From positions 1 to 64,000 of the forward strand of contig NW_003314381.1 in NCBI RefSeq assembly GCF_000143415.4: a DNA stretch of 64,000 bases. The letters run 5' to 3'. This stretch comes from Selaginella moellendorffii. Taxonomy: Eukaryota; Streptophyta; Lycopodiopsida; Selaginellales; Selaginellaceae. A model generated the notes under the pieces. The model worked only from the letters and a program-made list of their open reading frames with translations. It did no database searches and was not told the DNA's origin. Positions within the stretch are counted from its first letter, which is position 1. Every line of letters starts with the position of its first letter. The position numbers and the translations under genes are program-made. This document shows positions 30,051-43,485 of this stretch, piece by piece.

Positions 30051-30567
30051 CTTTGTTTCATATCACTTTGTTTTCTATACTGCAGTGCATTGCTAGGTGT
30101 GCACTAGTAAATCCTAATCATGGTTTTGTTAAGCTCATTATTTCATTTGTAACATCAACCATCCATCCTAAAGATTGATTGTGAGCATAAAATTCTCAAG
30201 GACTTAAAATCATAGATGCAATAATCCTCAAAGAGCCATATACAAGATAAATGAGCATGAAAGATCAACTATATATCAATGCAATTCCAGTAAACTTCAA
30301 GTAATAGACAATATATCACTCAAATCTAATCTAAGGATACCAATGATCAATTGGTTATCAAGAGACACAATAGGTGATGATCCTAACAGTGTTGGGGCTC
30401 CATCCAAAAATATGTCACCATCATTGGAAAAAAAAACACTTAGAAGAACAAAACTAAATCAAAACAAATTATGGAATGGAAGCATCAAAAGTAGTAACAC
30501 CTCAAGTGTGAGCCATTTTGCAGATCATGAGTAGCCAGTCCAAAAGAGTGTTTATGAAGCAACCAAG
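30051..30567. other. non-coding remnant, probably 3' part of the Tat-like element
   Basis: AT-rich with stops in all frames. It lies left of the inserted coding-poor element and would be contiguous with 38395 and beyond before that insertion. Ends in the TSD CCAAG (30563-30567). Confidence 0.4.
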
Positions 30568-32477
30568 TGTAAGCGACTAATTTTTCCATTCTACTTTAGT
30601 CACTTAACCACACCTTCGACCGCTTGGAGGAGTCTCATTCACAACCTCCTTAAGTCCAATTCAGGACTTGGGACTTGCTAGCCCAAGAATGGCATCCATG
30701 CCACTCATCGCTTGCACTTAGTCCAAGTGCTCCACGTGTCCGGTCCCAAGACCGACACCCAAAGGCACCACCGACATAGCAACCTATTACGCTAAGGCCA
30801 TGCCTATTCACCTTGGTCACACCGGTGGTCCGACACCACCTCCATCACAGTCCTATCTCTCAAGGATTGGGCCGTTTGTTCATGAGTGATCATCCCAGAT
30901 CCACTCCTTAGAATCCTTAGGATGCCCATAGACATGGGGAATAGCCTTCCCCAATATCCCCTTTCTGGTCTCCACCAAGTCCCTTTTTACCCATGGCCGT
31001 GTTTGCCAACACTGCCATTGGATCAAGGCTCATAGGCCTGACCACTAAGTCCCACAGTCCTCTGGGACTTCCTCACCACTCGACTGTATCCTTGGTCACT
31101 ACACCAGAGGACTACTCCTCTTCCTTTCTACAGTCTGGGCCCTTAGGGAAACATTTCGGAACACCGTGGCCCTACGCGGGCCTCATGGGTACTCTCCCTG
31201 CCTTCCGCCTTTGGGTGCTCTAGCCATGGGCTTAGAGCGAGGTTCCGTTGAGCCATGCTAGGTATCCAAGTAGGTAGTACCACCCACACTTGGACTGGGA
31301 GCATCGACCAGTCGATCTCCCGAGGGAACTAGAGCCAGCTCTTGGACATTTCACCAAGCTACCCCATTTGTCAGTCCGTATTCACTCTAGTCTTGGACCT
31401 TTCCTGGGCCAAATTGGCCTTTCCTGGCCAAACTGGCTCCACTGGGCTCCAACCCCCACACTCTCCCTACTATACTTTTGGAACCCCCCGCAGCCCCCCC
31501 CCCCCGGGGGACGATTGCTTTGGGCTTTCACCCAACTGCCTGTATTAGTATTCGGACTCGGACTCGGACTCGGACTTTCCTGGCCAAACTGGCTCCACTG
31601 CAGTCCTCCCCCTTACTATACTTTTGGAGCTCACCAAACCCCCCAGGGTCTGGGAGACGAACGCTTTGGGCTTTCACCCTCTCAGACTCGAACTCGGACT
31701 CGAACTCGGACTCGGACTCGGACTTGGACTCGGACTCGGACTCGGACTCGGGCTCGGGCTTGGGCTCGGTCTCAGCCTTGGCCTCGGTCTCGGTCTCGGT
31801 CCTGGTCTCGGTCCCGGTCTCGGTCTCGGTCTCAGTCCCGGTCTCGGTCTCGACCTCGGACTCCATCTCGGGTCCTTCTCGGACTCCATCTCGGATTCCG
31901 TCTCAGTCCACCTCGGACTCCATCTCGGACTCCATCTTGGGTCCATCTCGGACTCCATCTCGGACTCCATCTCGAACTCCATCTCGGGTCCATCTCGAAC
32001 TCCGTCTCGGTCCACCTCGGACTCCATCTTGGACTCCATCTCGGGTCCATCTCAAACTCCATCTCGGACTCCATCTCAGGTCCATCTCGGACTCCATCTC
32101 GGTCCACCTCGGACTCCACTTCGGGTCCATCTCGGACTCCATATCGGACTCCATCTCGGACTCCACTTCGGACTCCATATCGGACTCCACTTCGGGTCCA
32201 TCTCGGACTCCAACTAGGGTCCGTCTTGGACTCCATCTTGGACACTTCCACGTGTCATGTGTTGGTCCTTTTTGGGTCCCTTTTTGGAGCCTTGCTTATT
32301 GCTCGCTTCGTGCTCGCTCCTTGAGCACTTTGTTGGGAGTTCCACTCCCGCTCTCGACCTTCCAAATCAGAGCTTTTAGTCCAAACGTGTTACACTTGTT
32401 TGGGCTTTCGCTTCGACCACTACCACGTGGCACCCTTTCCGGCTCCACTTTGGGGCTTAGGGATTTTGTGTCTCACA
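30568..32477 (-). repeat. 3' LTR of the LARD-like element (1910 bp)
   Basis: Carries hexamer arrays at 31550-31580 and 31681-31860 (GGACTC and GGTCTC units), then longer CCATCTCGGACT units to 32220. Open frames of 100-370 codons on both strands (Ser-Arg-Thr-Pro or Asp-Ser runs) are by-products of these repeats. Confidence 0.85.
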
Positions 32478-35400
32478 ACTCCACCACCCATAGACGAAGT
32501 TCGATGTCCTCATCGAACGGTAAACCATTTTATAAAGTAACACCCGCATGTGTTACCATTTCCATCCTTGGCACTTAGCCAATATTTGTCAATGGTTTGA
32601 CATTGAAGGCTCACCATGCCTTCTCCATATTCGTCACACCATGCGTTGCCCATCCTCTAAGGAGGATAGTCTCTCCAACTTAGAGACTCACTTGACCACC
32701 TAGGGTGGTTTGCTCCTTTTTATTGGTTTAGTTCTCGCTAAACCCGTTAGAGACACCCTCTCTAACTCAATTCCACTACTCATTCTTGAGTAGTCACAGA
32801 TTCCATTGATCTACCTTTGCACTTTGGAACGTTTACTTTTGACTTCTTGAAGTCAATTTCCTAGGTGTCTCCGACACCTTGCCTTGCACATTTTGTGCAA
32901 CTCCACTTCCCCTCCTAGGAAGTTCTCTACTCGAGGGCACCCTCATCCTCTTTTCTATTTTTGTGCCCCCATTGGCATTACGTTCCATTTATCATTATTT
33001 GTGCTAGGGCTGTCCACGGCCCTATCTTTTGGCTACTTAGTTGCTCCTTCACTGGGAGCCTTTCCTTTGCCAAATTGGAGCACTTGGGAATCCATCCTTG
33101 GAAGTCCACTTCTTTTTCCGCAATCCGTTAGCATCAAACACATTAGTGTTCCTTGGCTAACTTTGCCACTTGGATTCTTTCCAATGGATTCCACGGCCCT
33201 ATCTTGGGCACTCGTCTTTTGCTCCTATCCTTGGATTGTTGCAACAAGCAACATAGGATCATTACCTCCCTCCTTGAGGTATTCTTTTGGTTCCATAGCA
33301 AAGGATCTGCTCTGCCCAGACTAGAGTGTTCACCCCTAGTAAGTCTCCCCAACTGTTCTAGGCTCTCTTCCTAGCCCAACCTTGTGACCCACTCATGAGC
33401 CTGTCTCTAGAGACTATTTTCTTGAACTCATAATACCATTGTATTGTAGTAGTTCATTTCCCTTAGGTGTCCTTCCCACTTAGTCACCTTGACCAAGCCA
33501 CACCTTTATCAATAGTTCAAATCAACACTTTGAACTAGGAATCATATTCCTTAACCCAAACAAAGACTTTATCCTTGTTTAGCCATAAAATCACCTAGTG
33601 ATCTCATCTTGACCCCTTAATAGGTCTACCAATAGGAATTAGGTCTTCCAGACCTTACTAAGTTGTTGACTATGACCTCGGGGGCATCCCCCACACTTGG
33701 TGGTGTGCCCAAGCTAGCCCTTCCGACCAAGGATCCATAGCAACTGAGACTGGGTGTCCCCATCTCATTCACCACGTCCTTGGTACCTTTTGCACCAAAG
33801 TGTTCAAGTTAGATATGCCGAGCTTTCACTCTAAGCAATCTAATCATGCATTACGACTCCGGGGCATCCCCCGCTTGGCAGTGTGCCCAAGCCAATCTCC
33901 TCATTGAGAGTCCATGACCACCGAAATATGAGTGTCCTCATATTCCAAACTATCACCACGCCCTAGTGATTTGGGACTCAAACCCAAGCACTAGAGGGTC
34001 GGGACTCGAACCCAACCTCCTTATATGCATCTACGGACGACATCCCCCAGGATGCCTAGCGTGACTCTCCACGCCGGTGCACCAACTTTTACTTAAAGCG
34101 CGCTACAGATCACAGCTTAGGAACCTAGTTCCTCCACACTGCCAAGTCCTCTCACTTGACAAGTCCGTGATCATGCATGGACTCCTCCATGCTTGGCCTC
34201 ATGGCCCACCCTTTTTGAAGTAATCACCTTCAACTAGGGTATTCGTTCCCCCGACTTGCTAATCTCGCTTGGCAAGTCCTCCGACCGCTGTAACATGGTT
34301 CTTGCATAAGCGTGAAAGTCCTTGACCATCGACTTTCGTTCAAAGCCCTCTTTTTGAACACTTGGGAACTACTTCCCTAACCTTGATAGCCTTGCCTCAT
34401 GGCAAGCTTCAAGACCACGTTTTTGTTGTGCCACTCTAATTTCACGCGTTCCATGAACCATTTACACTTGGCCTTTCTAGGTACTAAGCTACCTAGAATC
34501 ATCTTTGGGAACCTTGAAAGAACTCTGTCCCTTAGCTTGCTAAGGCCTCCCTTTTCGCAAGCTTTATAGTTGCCATATAGTCTAACATGGACAATTCCAT
34601 ATTTTAGACTCTCCATGGCATCACGGTTACTAGCAACAACATCCTCGAGCACCCTCTTGATTCTCCACTCCCAACTTGCATAACCACCGTTGGATATGCC
34701 CTTCGATTTCTATGGTTCGGTTCCATCCCAATACTAGTTGCCTTTTGGCCCCATATATTTCCTTTGGTTATTCTCCTCCAAACTAAGAGGATAGCTTTGC
34801 ACTTTCTATCATGCCTTAGAAAGTATTCTTAGGGATGAATCTACCCGATATCCTAGGGAGTGGTTCCTCAATCCAGGTATGCTCACCTTATAATCCCCAC
34901 ACACCGGGATTAACGTTGTTGCTTATGCCCATCACTAGCCTTGCCAAAATTCAATCTTTGGCTTTGTCCAATTTGGGTAGACGGTCTTCTCCTGTCTCCA
35001 CAACCTTGGACATTTGGATAGCACCTTCTATCCATCATTCGTTAGGGACTTAGTCCCTTGGGCCTTATCTATTGCCCTCGCGACATCAAACACCACCTCC
35101 CGATGTCCTAGAGTGTTTTGGTGTCCCAAATGATGGTCTGTTTAACAATGAGCATTCCTTTTTTATAACATTAACTTATTATATCGCAACATAAGCAATT
35201 TATCCCTCATAAGGGTATATCTAACTTCTTTATGCCATTAAGAAGTCTTGGGTAGCTACCTTCTACTAGTTTGACTAATTATCTTGCACCTTTTGCTTAG
35301 TTGCCTCATAATTGTCAAGTCCTACAACTCATTGTTGGTGCTTCCACACTTCCATCATTGTTTTGGTCACCACACTCTACCACATGCCTTCCAGCTTAGG

Positions 35401-36557
35401 CTATGCCATCCCCATTTCCGTTGGGATCCCCTTTGGCAAGGGGTTCTTATGAACCCACCAACATAACCTCAAGGTATCACACCTTGGCACATTTAGTGTC
35501 TCCACACCATTGGCCCCACGAGCCTATCCTTATGACACTACTTATTAGTGTCTAGGTCTTTGCCAAGACCAATATAGTTGTGCCTCATGCTAACTATTCG
35601 TTAGCACCGCACCATAATGTTTGTCCCCAACTCTGGGCCAAAGTTGCTTTCTTCTAGGAACATCTTTCCCACAACTTTAGTATGACACATTCTACCATCA
35701 ATGAGATATCTTCTGTTCTCATACTTGGATCTTATAATCCTCCCCATACCTCATGGGGCAGCATACACCTCAATCTAAATGTTTCAACCAATCCCTTAGG
35801 ACCATTCCTTGACCCCACTTGAGTCATCCAGCATTTTTGGACTTCGCTAAACCAACGACCCATAAGGTCCTATTTTTGAGGTGCCAGCTCACTCGAATAC
35901 AACTTCATGTATTCATGTCCTACTCATAAGGAACACCTTGCAAGTGTTACTCCAACACTTCATTATTTCCTGTTCTCTGTGGGCTGCCTTTTGCCCCTTA
36001 GCACTATCCGTCCTCATGATGAGAATCCTGACTCATTCTTTGAGCACACCCCCAACTCCTTGGGTTCGTTTCAGCATTTATAAAAGGTAGCCCTTGCTAC
36101 CATTTCGAGGGCTCTTGCCCTCATCCTTACTTGACCTCTCATGGTCATCAATTCCGGTCTCAAATTCATGAGCACCAACCTCAACTATGTGCCGATTATC
36201 TTGTGACTCCTTTATTGTTTTGGAGTCTGCATCTTTCCTGTGATCCCAACTATAGTTGTTTACCACAACTACCTTAGCTAGTTTGCTGAGTCAAACCCTC
36301 ATCCGGATCACATCCTCAACTCTTTGAGGGAAACCTTGTACCATTCCCAAGATCCCGAAGTCGTTCCCTTACTGGCCCTTTTCCATCCACCACATCGCGC
36401 ACAAGTTCACACATGAACTTGAACGAAGAGCCATGTCCTCTCAGCATGCTACTCCTCGAGGATAGGTCTATATCTAGGACCTTCCAATTCCAATACAAGT
36501 GGTGATATACTTGGCCACCAATAAGAGTTGGACTAAGGAACAGCTCCAATACCAAAT
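32478..36557 (-). other. interior of the LARD-like element, no coding capacity seen
   Basis: Only short open stretches without known motifs. A GGGTGGTGGAGT purine tract on the minus strand at 32478-32489 fits the polypurine tract, and 36543-36554 is the primer-binding site. Confidence 0.75.
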
Positions 36558-38389
36558 TGTAAGCGATTAATTTTTCCATTCTACTTTAGTCACTTAACCA
36601 CACCTTCGACCGCTTGGAGGAGTCTCATTCACAACCTCCTAAAGTCCAATTCAGGACTTGAGACTTGCTAGCCCAAGAATGGCATCCATGCCACTCATCG
36701 CTTGCACTTAGTCCAAGTGCTCCACGTGTCTGGTCCTAAGACCGACACCCAAAGGCACCACTGATATATCGGCCTGTTACGCTAAGGCCATGCCCATTCA
36801 CCTTTGCCACACTAGTGGTCCAATACCACTTGCATCACAATCCCGTCTCTCCAAGACTGGGCCATCCGTCCACAAGTGGTCAACCCAGATCCACTCTTTA
36901 GCATCCTTGGGATGCCCACAGACATGGGGAATAGCCTTCCCCAATATCCCTTTGTCAGTTCCTACCAAGTCCCTTTTCTGTCCATGGCCATGTTCGCCAA
37001 CACTGCCACTCGATCAAGGCCCACAGGCCCGACCACTAAGTCCTATGGTCCTCCGGGACTTCCTCACCATGTGACTGTATCCTTAGTCACCACACTAGAG
37101 GACTGCTCTTCCTCATTTCTCCATTTGGGACTCCGGGACAACATTTTAAAACACCGTGGGCCTACGCGAGCCCCGTGGGTACTCTCCCTGCCTTCCGCCT
37201 TTAGGTGCTCTAGCCATGGGCTTAGAGCGAGGTTCCGTTGAGCCACGCCTGGTATCCAAGTAGGTAGTGCCACCCACACTTGGACTGGGAGCATCGGCCA
37301 GTCGATCTCCCGGGGGAACTAGAGCCAGCTCTTGAACACTTCACCAAGCTACCCCGCTTGTCGATCTGTATTCACTCTAGTCTTGGACTTCCCAGTGGTC
37401 AATTCATCACCCAACACTGGGTCTAGCCTTCCTGGGCCAAACTGGCCTTTCCTGGCCAAACTGGCTCCACTGCAATCCTCCCCTTACTATACTTTTGGAG
37501 CTCACCAAACCCCCCAGGGTCTGGGAGACGAACTCTTTGGGCTTTCACCCTCTCAGACTCGGACTCGGACTTGGACTCGGACTCGGACTCGGACTCGAAC
37601 TCGGGCTCGGGCTTGGGCTCGGTCTCAGCCTTGGCCTCGGTCTCGGTCTCAGTCCTGGTCTCGGTCCCGGTCTCGGTCTCGGTCTTGGTCTCCATCTCGG
37701 GTCCTTCTCGGACTCCATCTCGGACTCCATCTCGGATTCCGTCTCGGTCCACCTCGGACTCCATCTCGGACTCCATCTTGGGTCCATCTCGGACTCCATC
37801 TCGAACTCCATCTCGGGTCCATCTCGGACTCCGTCTCGGTCCACCTCGGACTCCATCTCGGACTCCATCTCGGGTCCATCTCGAACTCCATCTCGAACTC
37901 CATCTCGGACTCCATCTCAGGTCCATCTCGGACTCCGTCTCGGTCCACCTCGGACTCCACTTTGGGTCCATCTCGGACTCCATATCAGACTCCATCTCGG
38001 ACTCCACTTCGGACTCCATATCGGACTCCACTTCAGGTCCATCTCGGACTCCATATCAGACTCCATCTTGGACTCCACTTCGGACTCCATATCGGACTCC
38101 ACTTCGGGTCCATCTCGGACTCCAACTAGGGTCCGTCTTGGACTTCATCTTGGACACTTCCATGTGTCATGTGTTGGTCCTTTTTGGGTCCCTTTTTGGA
38201 GCCTTGCTTATTTCTCGCTTCGTGCTCGCTCCTTGAGCACTTTGTTGGGAGTTCCACTCCCGCTCTCGACCTTCCAAGTCAGAGCTTTTAGTCCAAACAT
38301 GTTACACTCGTTTGGGCTTTCGCTTCGACCACTACCACGTGGCACCCTTTCCGGCTCCACTTTGGGGCCTAGGGATTTTGTGTCTCACA
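36558..38389 (-). repeat. 5' LTR of the LARD-like element (1832 bp)
   Basis: Matches the left LTR along its length with small length changes in the repeat array (37556-38130). The two LTRs differ by scattered substitutions, so the insertion is not very recent. Confidence 0.85.
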
Positions 38390-39131
38390 CCAAGCACATG
38401 TATCATGGAACCTTGCCATTACAAAAAGTGTATCACTCATGTGCCTATAAAAACTCTTTTCACCTCCAGATAATGGCAGATGAGCTACTTCCAACCCAAC
38501 CCATAGTGCATCCAACTTACCATGATAATGCTTTTTGATGAAAAGACAAACTATGTCACTTGGATGGAACCTCTCACCATGTTGTTTTGCATGATGTAGA
38601 GCCATGTGCCTCTGACACAACTTGTTGATTGCAACAACATCTCTAAGAGTTGATCATGGCAATGTTGCAATTGGATGTTGACTTTAGGAGTAGTTATTGG
38701 ATTAGCCACAACAGCTAAAAATGAAATTGCAAGATGTTCAATGTTGATTGGGAAAACAACAAGCCATACACCAACTCATATGGTGTAGTTCCTATAGAAG
38801 CCTTGTAGGTGGTTTGAAAGTGCCACAATGCCCCTCAAAGATGAAATGGCTACAAGCAAGGATAGTTACTAACCATGCATTGGAGCATAGCCTTGAGAAC
38901 TTTGTTTGTTGACTTATGCACTCACTTTGGTGTGCTTAATGCCAAGTTTCTTGAAATATCCTTGACAACATTCTCTATAAAGTGTGAGCCATAGTTAGAA
39001 ACAATTATCTAAGGCACTCTAAAGCAACAAAATAAGTCATAGATGAAGTTGGTTGTGGCTTTCTAATTTGCTGAGATCACAGCTAATAAATTTTGTTTCT
39101 ATAGGTCTCTAGACTGATTCTAAAGTTTTGT

Positions 39132-39651
39132 TCATTGGTCTCCTTGCCTTTCTATGTGTTCTTGATCAAGCAGATATGTAGTATGGAACCAAATACATAG
39201 AGTAGATTGAGAACTTCTTAAGCCAATTAATTTAAATATAGCTTCCACCCACTGTGTGCAATAATTAGTGGCTAAGATGATATAGAGATGGCAGTTTTGG
39301 GCTTGTGGAAATGGTCTTATGAAATCCAACCCTTAGTGAGTGAATGATGCCTTTGGCTCAATTGGAACTAGTGGATATTAATGATCATATTGAGTTTGTT
39401 GGAACTTTTAACAAGGAAGATACCACTGGACAAAATGCTTGACATCTTGGAATATTGGCCAATAATAACCTGAACAAAGGATGTGCTTTTCTATGAGAAG
39501 TGCTAAAAGGTGGCCATTGCATGGGTGGCAACTTGTGAGTATCCCCCAAGACCTCCTCTTCCATTACACATTGCAAAAGCACAACATTAGAGTGGCATTT
39601 CCTAGTGAAGTAGATCATATAAGGCTTGCAATCATCATTTTGTTGACACAA
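39132..39651 (-). pseudogene. integrase remnant of the Tat-like element
   Basis: The first piece (39385-39651) holds a zinc-binding-like region (CVMEEEVLGDTH, CQAFCPVV). The next (39132-39329) starts MDFIRPFPQAQNCHLYIILA, the start of the catalytic core. Frames are broken. Confidence 0.6.
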
Positions 39652-39690
39652 TGAAATCTCACAAACACCATCTAAGAGTGAGATGTGGAG

Positions 39691-40212
39691 TGTAAGCGAA
39701 GGACGCTAAACCCTAAATATCCCAAGACCCTTAACTGATTGAAAAAGGGGGTGCACTCTTATTCATGGGCCCTATGGATTATCTTTTGAGTCGTTCTTTT
39801 TGGTTGCTTACAATCCACCATGCTTCCTTGCAAGTTCACGCCCTCGTGAACAGAAGCTGAGAGCCGCAGCTCTCCCGAGAGCCCCGCTCTCTTGACTCCC
39901 TACCCTTTGGGTCGAGCCCAACGGGAGAAAATTAGACCAGCCAAATGTTAATCAACATATGGTGTGATTCCTTTAGTTAACCAATAGAGTCGAATCCAAG
40001 ATCGCTATGATACCAAATGTAAGCTCTTGAGTTTGGACTTCCCAGGAGGTCATCCAACCCAATATTATTCAAACCCAAGGACACTTAACCCCAAATATCC
40101 TAAGACCCTTAACCGATTAGAAAAGGGGGTGCATTCTTATTCATGGACCCTTTCTCTTTATATTTGAACCCCTATGGATCATCTTTTGAGTCGTTCTCTT
40201 TAGTGGCTTACA
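39691..40212 (-). mobile_element. TRIM-like miniature LTR element
   Basis: Terminal repeats 39691-39812 and 40018-40212 share long identical stretches and perfect inverted ends TGTAAGC and GCTTACA. On the minus strand the PBS reads TGGTATCATAGC (40004-40015), 11 of 12 bases of the tRNA-Met PBS. Flanks TGGAG and TAGAG are a 4-of-5 target duplication. The interior is about 205 bp without coding sequence. The left LTR has lost about 70 bp. Confidence 0.8.
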
Positions 40213-40219
40213 TAGAGAT

Positions 40220-41180
40220 GGAAGTCTTAATCCCACTGTAGTGGTTGAAGAATTGGTGTGGATAAAAGTAGTAATATCAACCTCTTAAAAGCATGTTGAG
40301 TCTTATTAGTCCATTTGAAAGGTTGTCAAACACAAAGAAGCTTTTAGAGAGGTTGTAAAAGAGAAGCATAACCATAGAAATATCATTGAAAGAACCCAAA
40401 ACCTCCCAAAAATTAGTGAACTTGTTGCACAAAAGTTGGCATTACCTTTGTCACAATTTGATGGACCTTTGATGATGTAGTGATTCCTTATTGAGAGATC
40501 ACATGTCCAAGTAGTCATCCCTTAGAAAACCATGAATTAACACTTTGAGAGATTAAATTGGATCAAGTAGAGGTGATAACATTCAAAGATTTATTGAAGA
40601 TGTAGCAAGTGTTTCTGCCAATCCCTTGCACAAGCAAAGTCATCTATATACATATGCATCGAGTGGAATGTCAATTTATGAAATGCAAAGTTGATAAAAT
40701 GCTGAAAAGTGGATGGAGCATTCACAAAACCAAAAGGTAAAACCTGATAGATAAAGTTTCCCTATAAGTGAAGAACATTGTCTTTAACTAGTCAAGATGT
40801 TGGATTTGAAATTGATTATAATTGCTATAGACCTCCTTTCCAATGATAACATCAAAAATCATGTTAATGAAGGGTGTTGGAAAGTGATTTTGAATTATTG
40901 CTCAATTCAAGTTTTGAAAGTCAATGCAAACTCAAATACTCCTATTAACCTTCTTGAATTGTATAATTGAGGAGAGCCACTCATCAAGATCCACCAAGAA
41001 GATAAAATCAATATCAATCAACTTCTGAACTTCTTTTTTAACCAATAGCTCAAAAAGAGGATTGAGTTGACATTGAGCATGTTTCATAGAAGTGATAGTT
41101 GGATTTATTGCAATAGTATAGACAATGATGTCTATTGAAATGCCTTTCAACTTTAAATAGTCCCATGCAAAAACATTCAC
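40220..41180 (-). pseudogene. RT remnant of the Tat-like element
   Basis: VFAWDYLKLKGISIDIIVYT, KKEVQKLIDIDFI, VCIDFQNLN and the intact active site YIDDF are readable across several stops. The RT end (about 40220-40450) precedes the TRIM. I see no native RNase H between RT and integrase. Confidence 0.65.
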
Positions 41181-41518
41181 AAACTCACCAAGGAGATCCT
41201 TTAGCAGTTTTCCCTCCTTAAACTACTTTGGCTCACTACTTTTATAGCTAAATCCAGAGGTATTGTTGCTAATTCAGCTTGGAAGACTTACACCTTCAAC
41301 TTAATCATGTCCACCATTGCATCATGATTGATGGGATGGATTGCCTCCTCTAGTAAGGCTTCTGCTACAATAATCTTCTACAACCCTTTGCTAATGCATT
41401 AGCAACAACATTAAGAAATATGTTCAATGGTCTAAGATGACAATTGAGCTAATATATGATGTAGTTTCTCATGAAGAGCTTGCAATCTAGGATATCAAAG
41501 TTGAAACTTTCTTTCTAA

Positions 41519-41716
41519 CTACTTGCAAAGAAGCAAGAAACCTAAGCAAATGTAAAGATGCTTGACGCCCAACACCAAAGCTTGCTCAACTCCTAATGAG
41601 GCCACTTTATACTCATATTTATTAGCAAGAGTTGTCATTACTTTTTGTGAGAATGATTTGATAAGTTGGCCATCATTGGACAATAGCACTGCACCAAGTC
41701 CACCTTTTCCCAGCAC
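41519..41716 (-). pseudogene. RNase H-like (archaeal-type) domain upstream of RT
   Basis: GKGGLGAVLLSNDGQLIKSF and LGVEQALVLGVKHL match the extra RNase H known from the Tat lineage. Downstream, across stops, QALHEKLHHILAQL and a TIEHIS remnant fit its end. It lies before RT in coding order, whereas in Tat elements I know it follows RT and the native RNase H. Confidence 0.6.
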
Positions 41717-43485
41717 TTTAGAAAAAACTTCATTATAAAATAAGAAATGAGGACTAGAAAGTGCATTTGTCTTCTCTATCTTTGCAGTGTTCCTAATTGC
41801 ATTATCCTCAATCTCTCCAAACCAAGCAAATTGAGTGCATTATGAAAGATGTCCTCGTTGGATGAAAATAACTCAAGCAGCTGATTTTAAGAAGCTAGAA
41901 AATGTGTAGCATCATCAAAATGAGTGAATTCCTCTAGATGGCATAGTAGGACTAGACTATGCAATCATATCATTATCAACAATATTGAGATTTTCCTTGA
42001 ACTGTGTATGTGAATGAAGCTTTGTTAAATCCACACTAGCTAATCAACTCTTGAGTGTTATATCTTCATTGTCAAATAGGATTTGATGAGCACACAAAAC
42101 ATTCACCACTTCTTTTAGAGAATCATCCCTAGTTGATTCACAATCCACCATCATAGCTAGTTCTAGCTTGTAAGTGATGTTGATTTTTTGATTAGTTGTT
42201 AAAGTCCATCCCGATTATAAAGATGATCAACACACTCCCCATCTGTGATATTCATAACCCCATTCACCCAAAAAGTGCTTATTGAAATGTTCTTAAGCTA
42301 CACTTGACCAAAAAGGAGAATATAGATTAGCCAAGTAGAGATCATCATTGGGGAAGTCCATAGCCAAAATGTTTATAACACTTATGATCCCACTAATGAC
42401 CACCTCCACATCACAAATAATCCTTATAAGTTGAAATTGGTTACAAAGATCTTTAGAACAATTTGAGTCACACCCTTCATAAGAAGTTGAAGCTTATACT
42501 ACAAAACTCCTAGCAAAATATTGATCCTAGATCTAGAATCAATGATAGAGTGAGGCAAACTTCATCCCTTAATGATTGTTGTGCAGAAGAATGCACTAGG
42601 ATCCTTAAAGCGTTCAAGATTAACCATGTGAACATCATGCTTCTTAAACTCATCCAAAACATGAGTCACAATTGATGGAGCTTTTGTAGTACAAAAGTGA
42701 TAAAAAAAAGATGTGGCACTAGCTACAAAAGTTGAGCAATAGATAGGATTGGCTTAGTTGAGCAATGTCATCCCACATGATTTACACCAACATTTGTAGA
42801 AGATCTGACAATTTGAAACATAGCAATAGCTTAAATGAGATGAGCATTGTTTGGAAGTGAAGTTGGGCCAAGAATTTTTTATGACGAGCTTGTGTTCCCT
42901 AAAACAACAAAATGCAATGTATATTAGCATTTCTATTGAACTTGAAGTGCTCATTATTTAGTAAAACAGGCACCTTCAATGTGCCCCCATCATCCATAAT
43001 ACAAACACTTCTTGGGTGGTTGTTAAATATGATAATCTTGCTTTTTATATTAACATCTCAAGTAAGGTTATGGAACAGTATTGTAGGGAGTATGAAAACT
43101 TTAACCACAATATCCACAACTACCTTAACATTCATAACCACCTTGTTACTGTTGATAGTAGTTAGTGTTATTGTTTGCTTTATGCATATCATGCGTTAGA
43201 ACTTCTGGCTCACCACTTCATTGGCATTATGTAGTCACAACCATCTTCTCATAAAATTGCTCCTAGATTTTTTGCATCTTGTCCATGATAGCAACTATCA
43301 TCTTGACTCAAAACTTGATTGAGTCAAGCTTGTAAAAGGATGGTTAAATCATGTTGCACTCTATATCTAAGATAACACCAACTTTTAAGAGTTGTTTTTC
43401 CTTTTGCTCTATTGTACACTCTATTGTAGCCTTTACTGCCCCAAACTACCTCTTTCAAACCTTGCGAGCCAAATCCAAGTGAAGG

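Larger units (their letters stand above)
30568..38389 (-). mobile_element. complete coding-poor LTR element (LARD-like), TSD CCAAG
   Basis: LTRs 30568-32477 and 36558-38389 (TGTAAG ... TCTCACA). Target duplication CCAAG at 30563-30567 and 38390-38394. On the minus strand the site next to the right LTR reads TGGTATTGGAGC, 10 of 12 bases of the tRNA-Met PBS, so the element runs leftwards. The 4.08-kb interior has no open frame over 100 codons and no gag or pol motif I can find, as in large retrotransposon derivatives. It presumably moves with proteins of another element. Confidence 0.85.

Noticed and set aside
31478-32578. 366-codon Ser/Pro/Thr-rich protein, and similar frames at 24032-24813 and 37332-38538
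   Set aside because: They are translations of hexamer and dodecamer arrays inside LTRs, open in several frames on both strands.
23430-36700. GGCATCCATGCC sequences near 23431, 30690 and 36680 as more palindrome copies
   Set aside because: They belong to the long LTR repeat; arms and centre differ from the 8-21 kb family.
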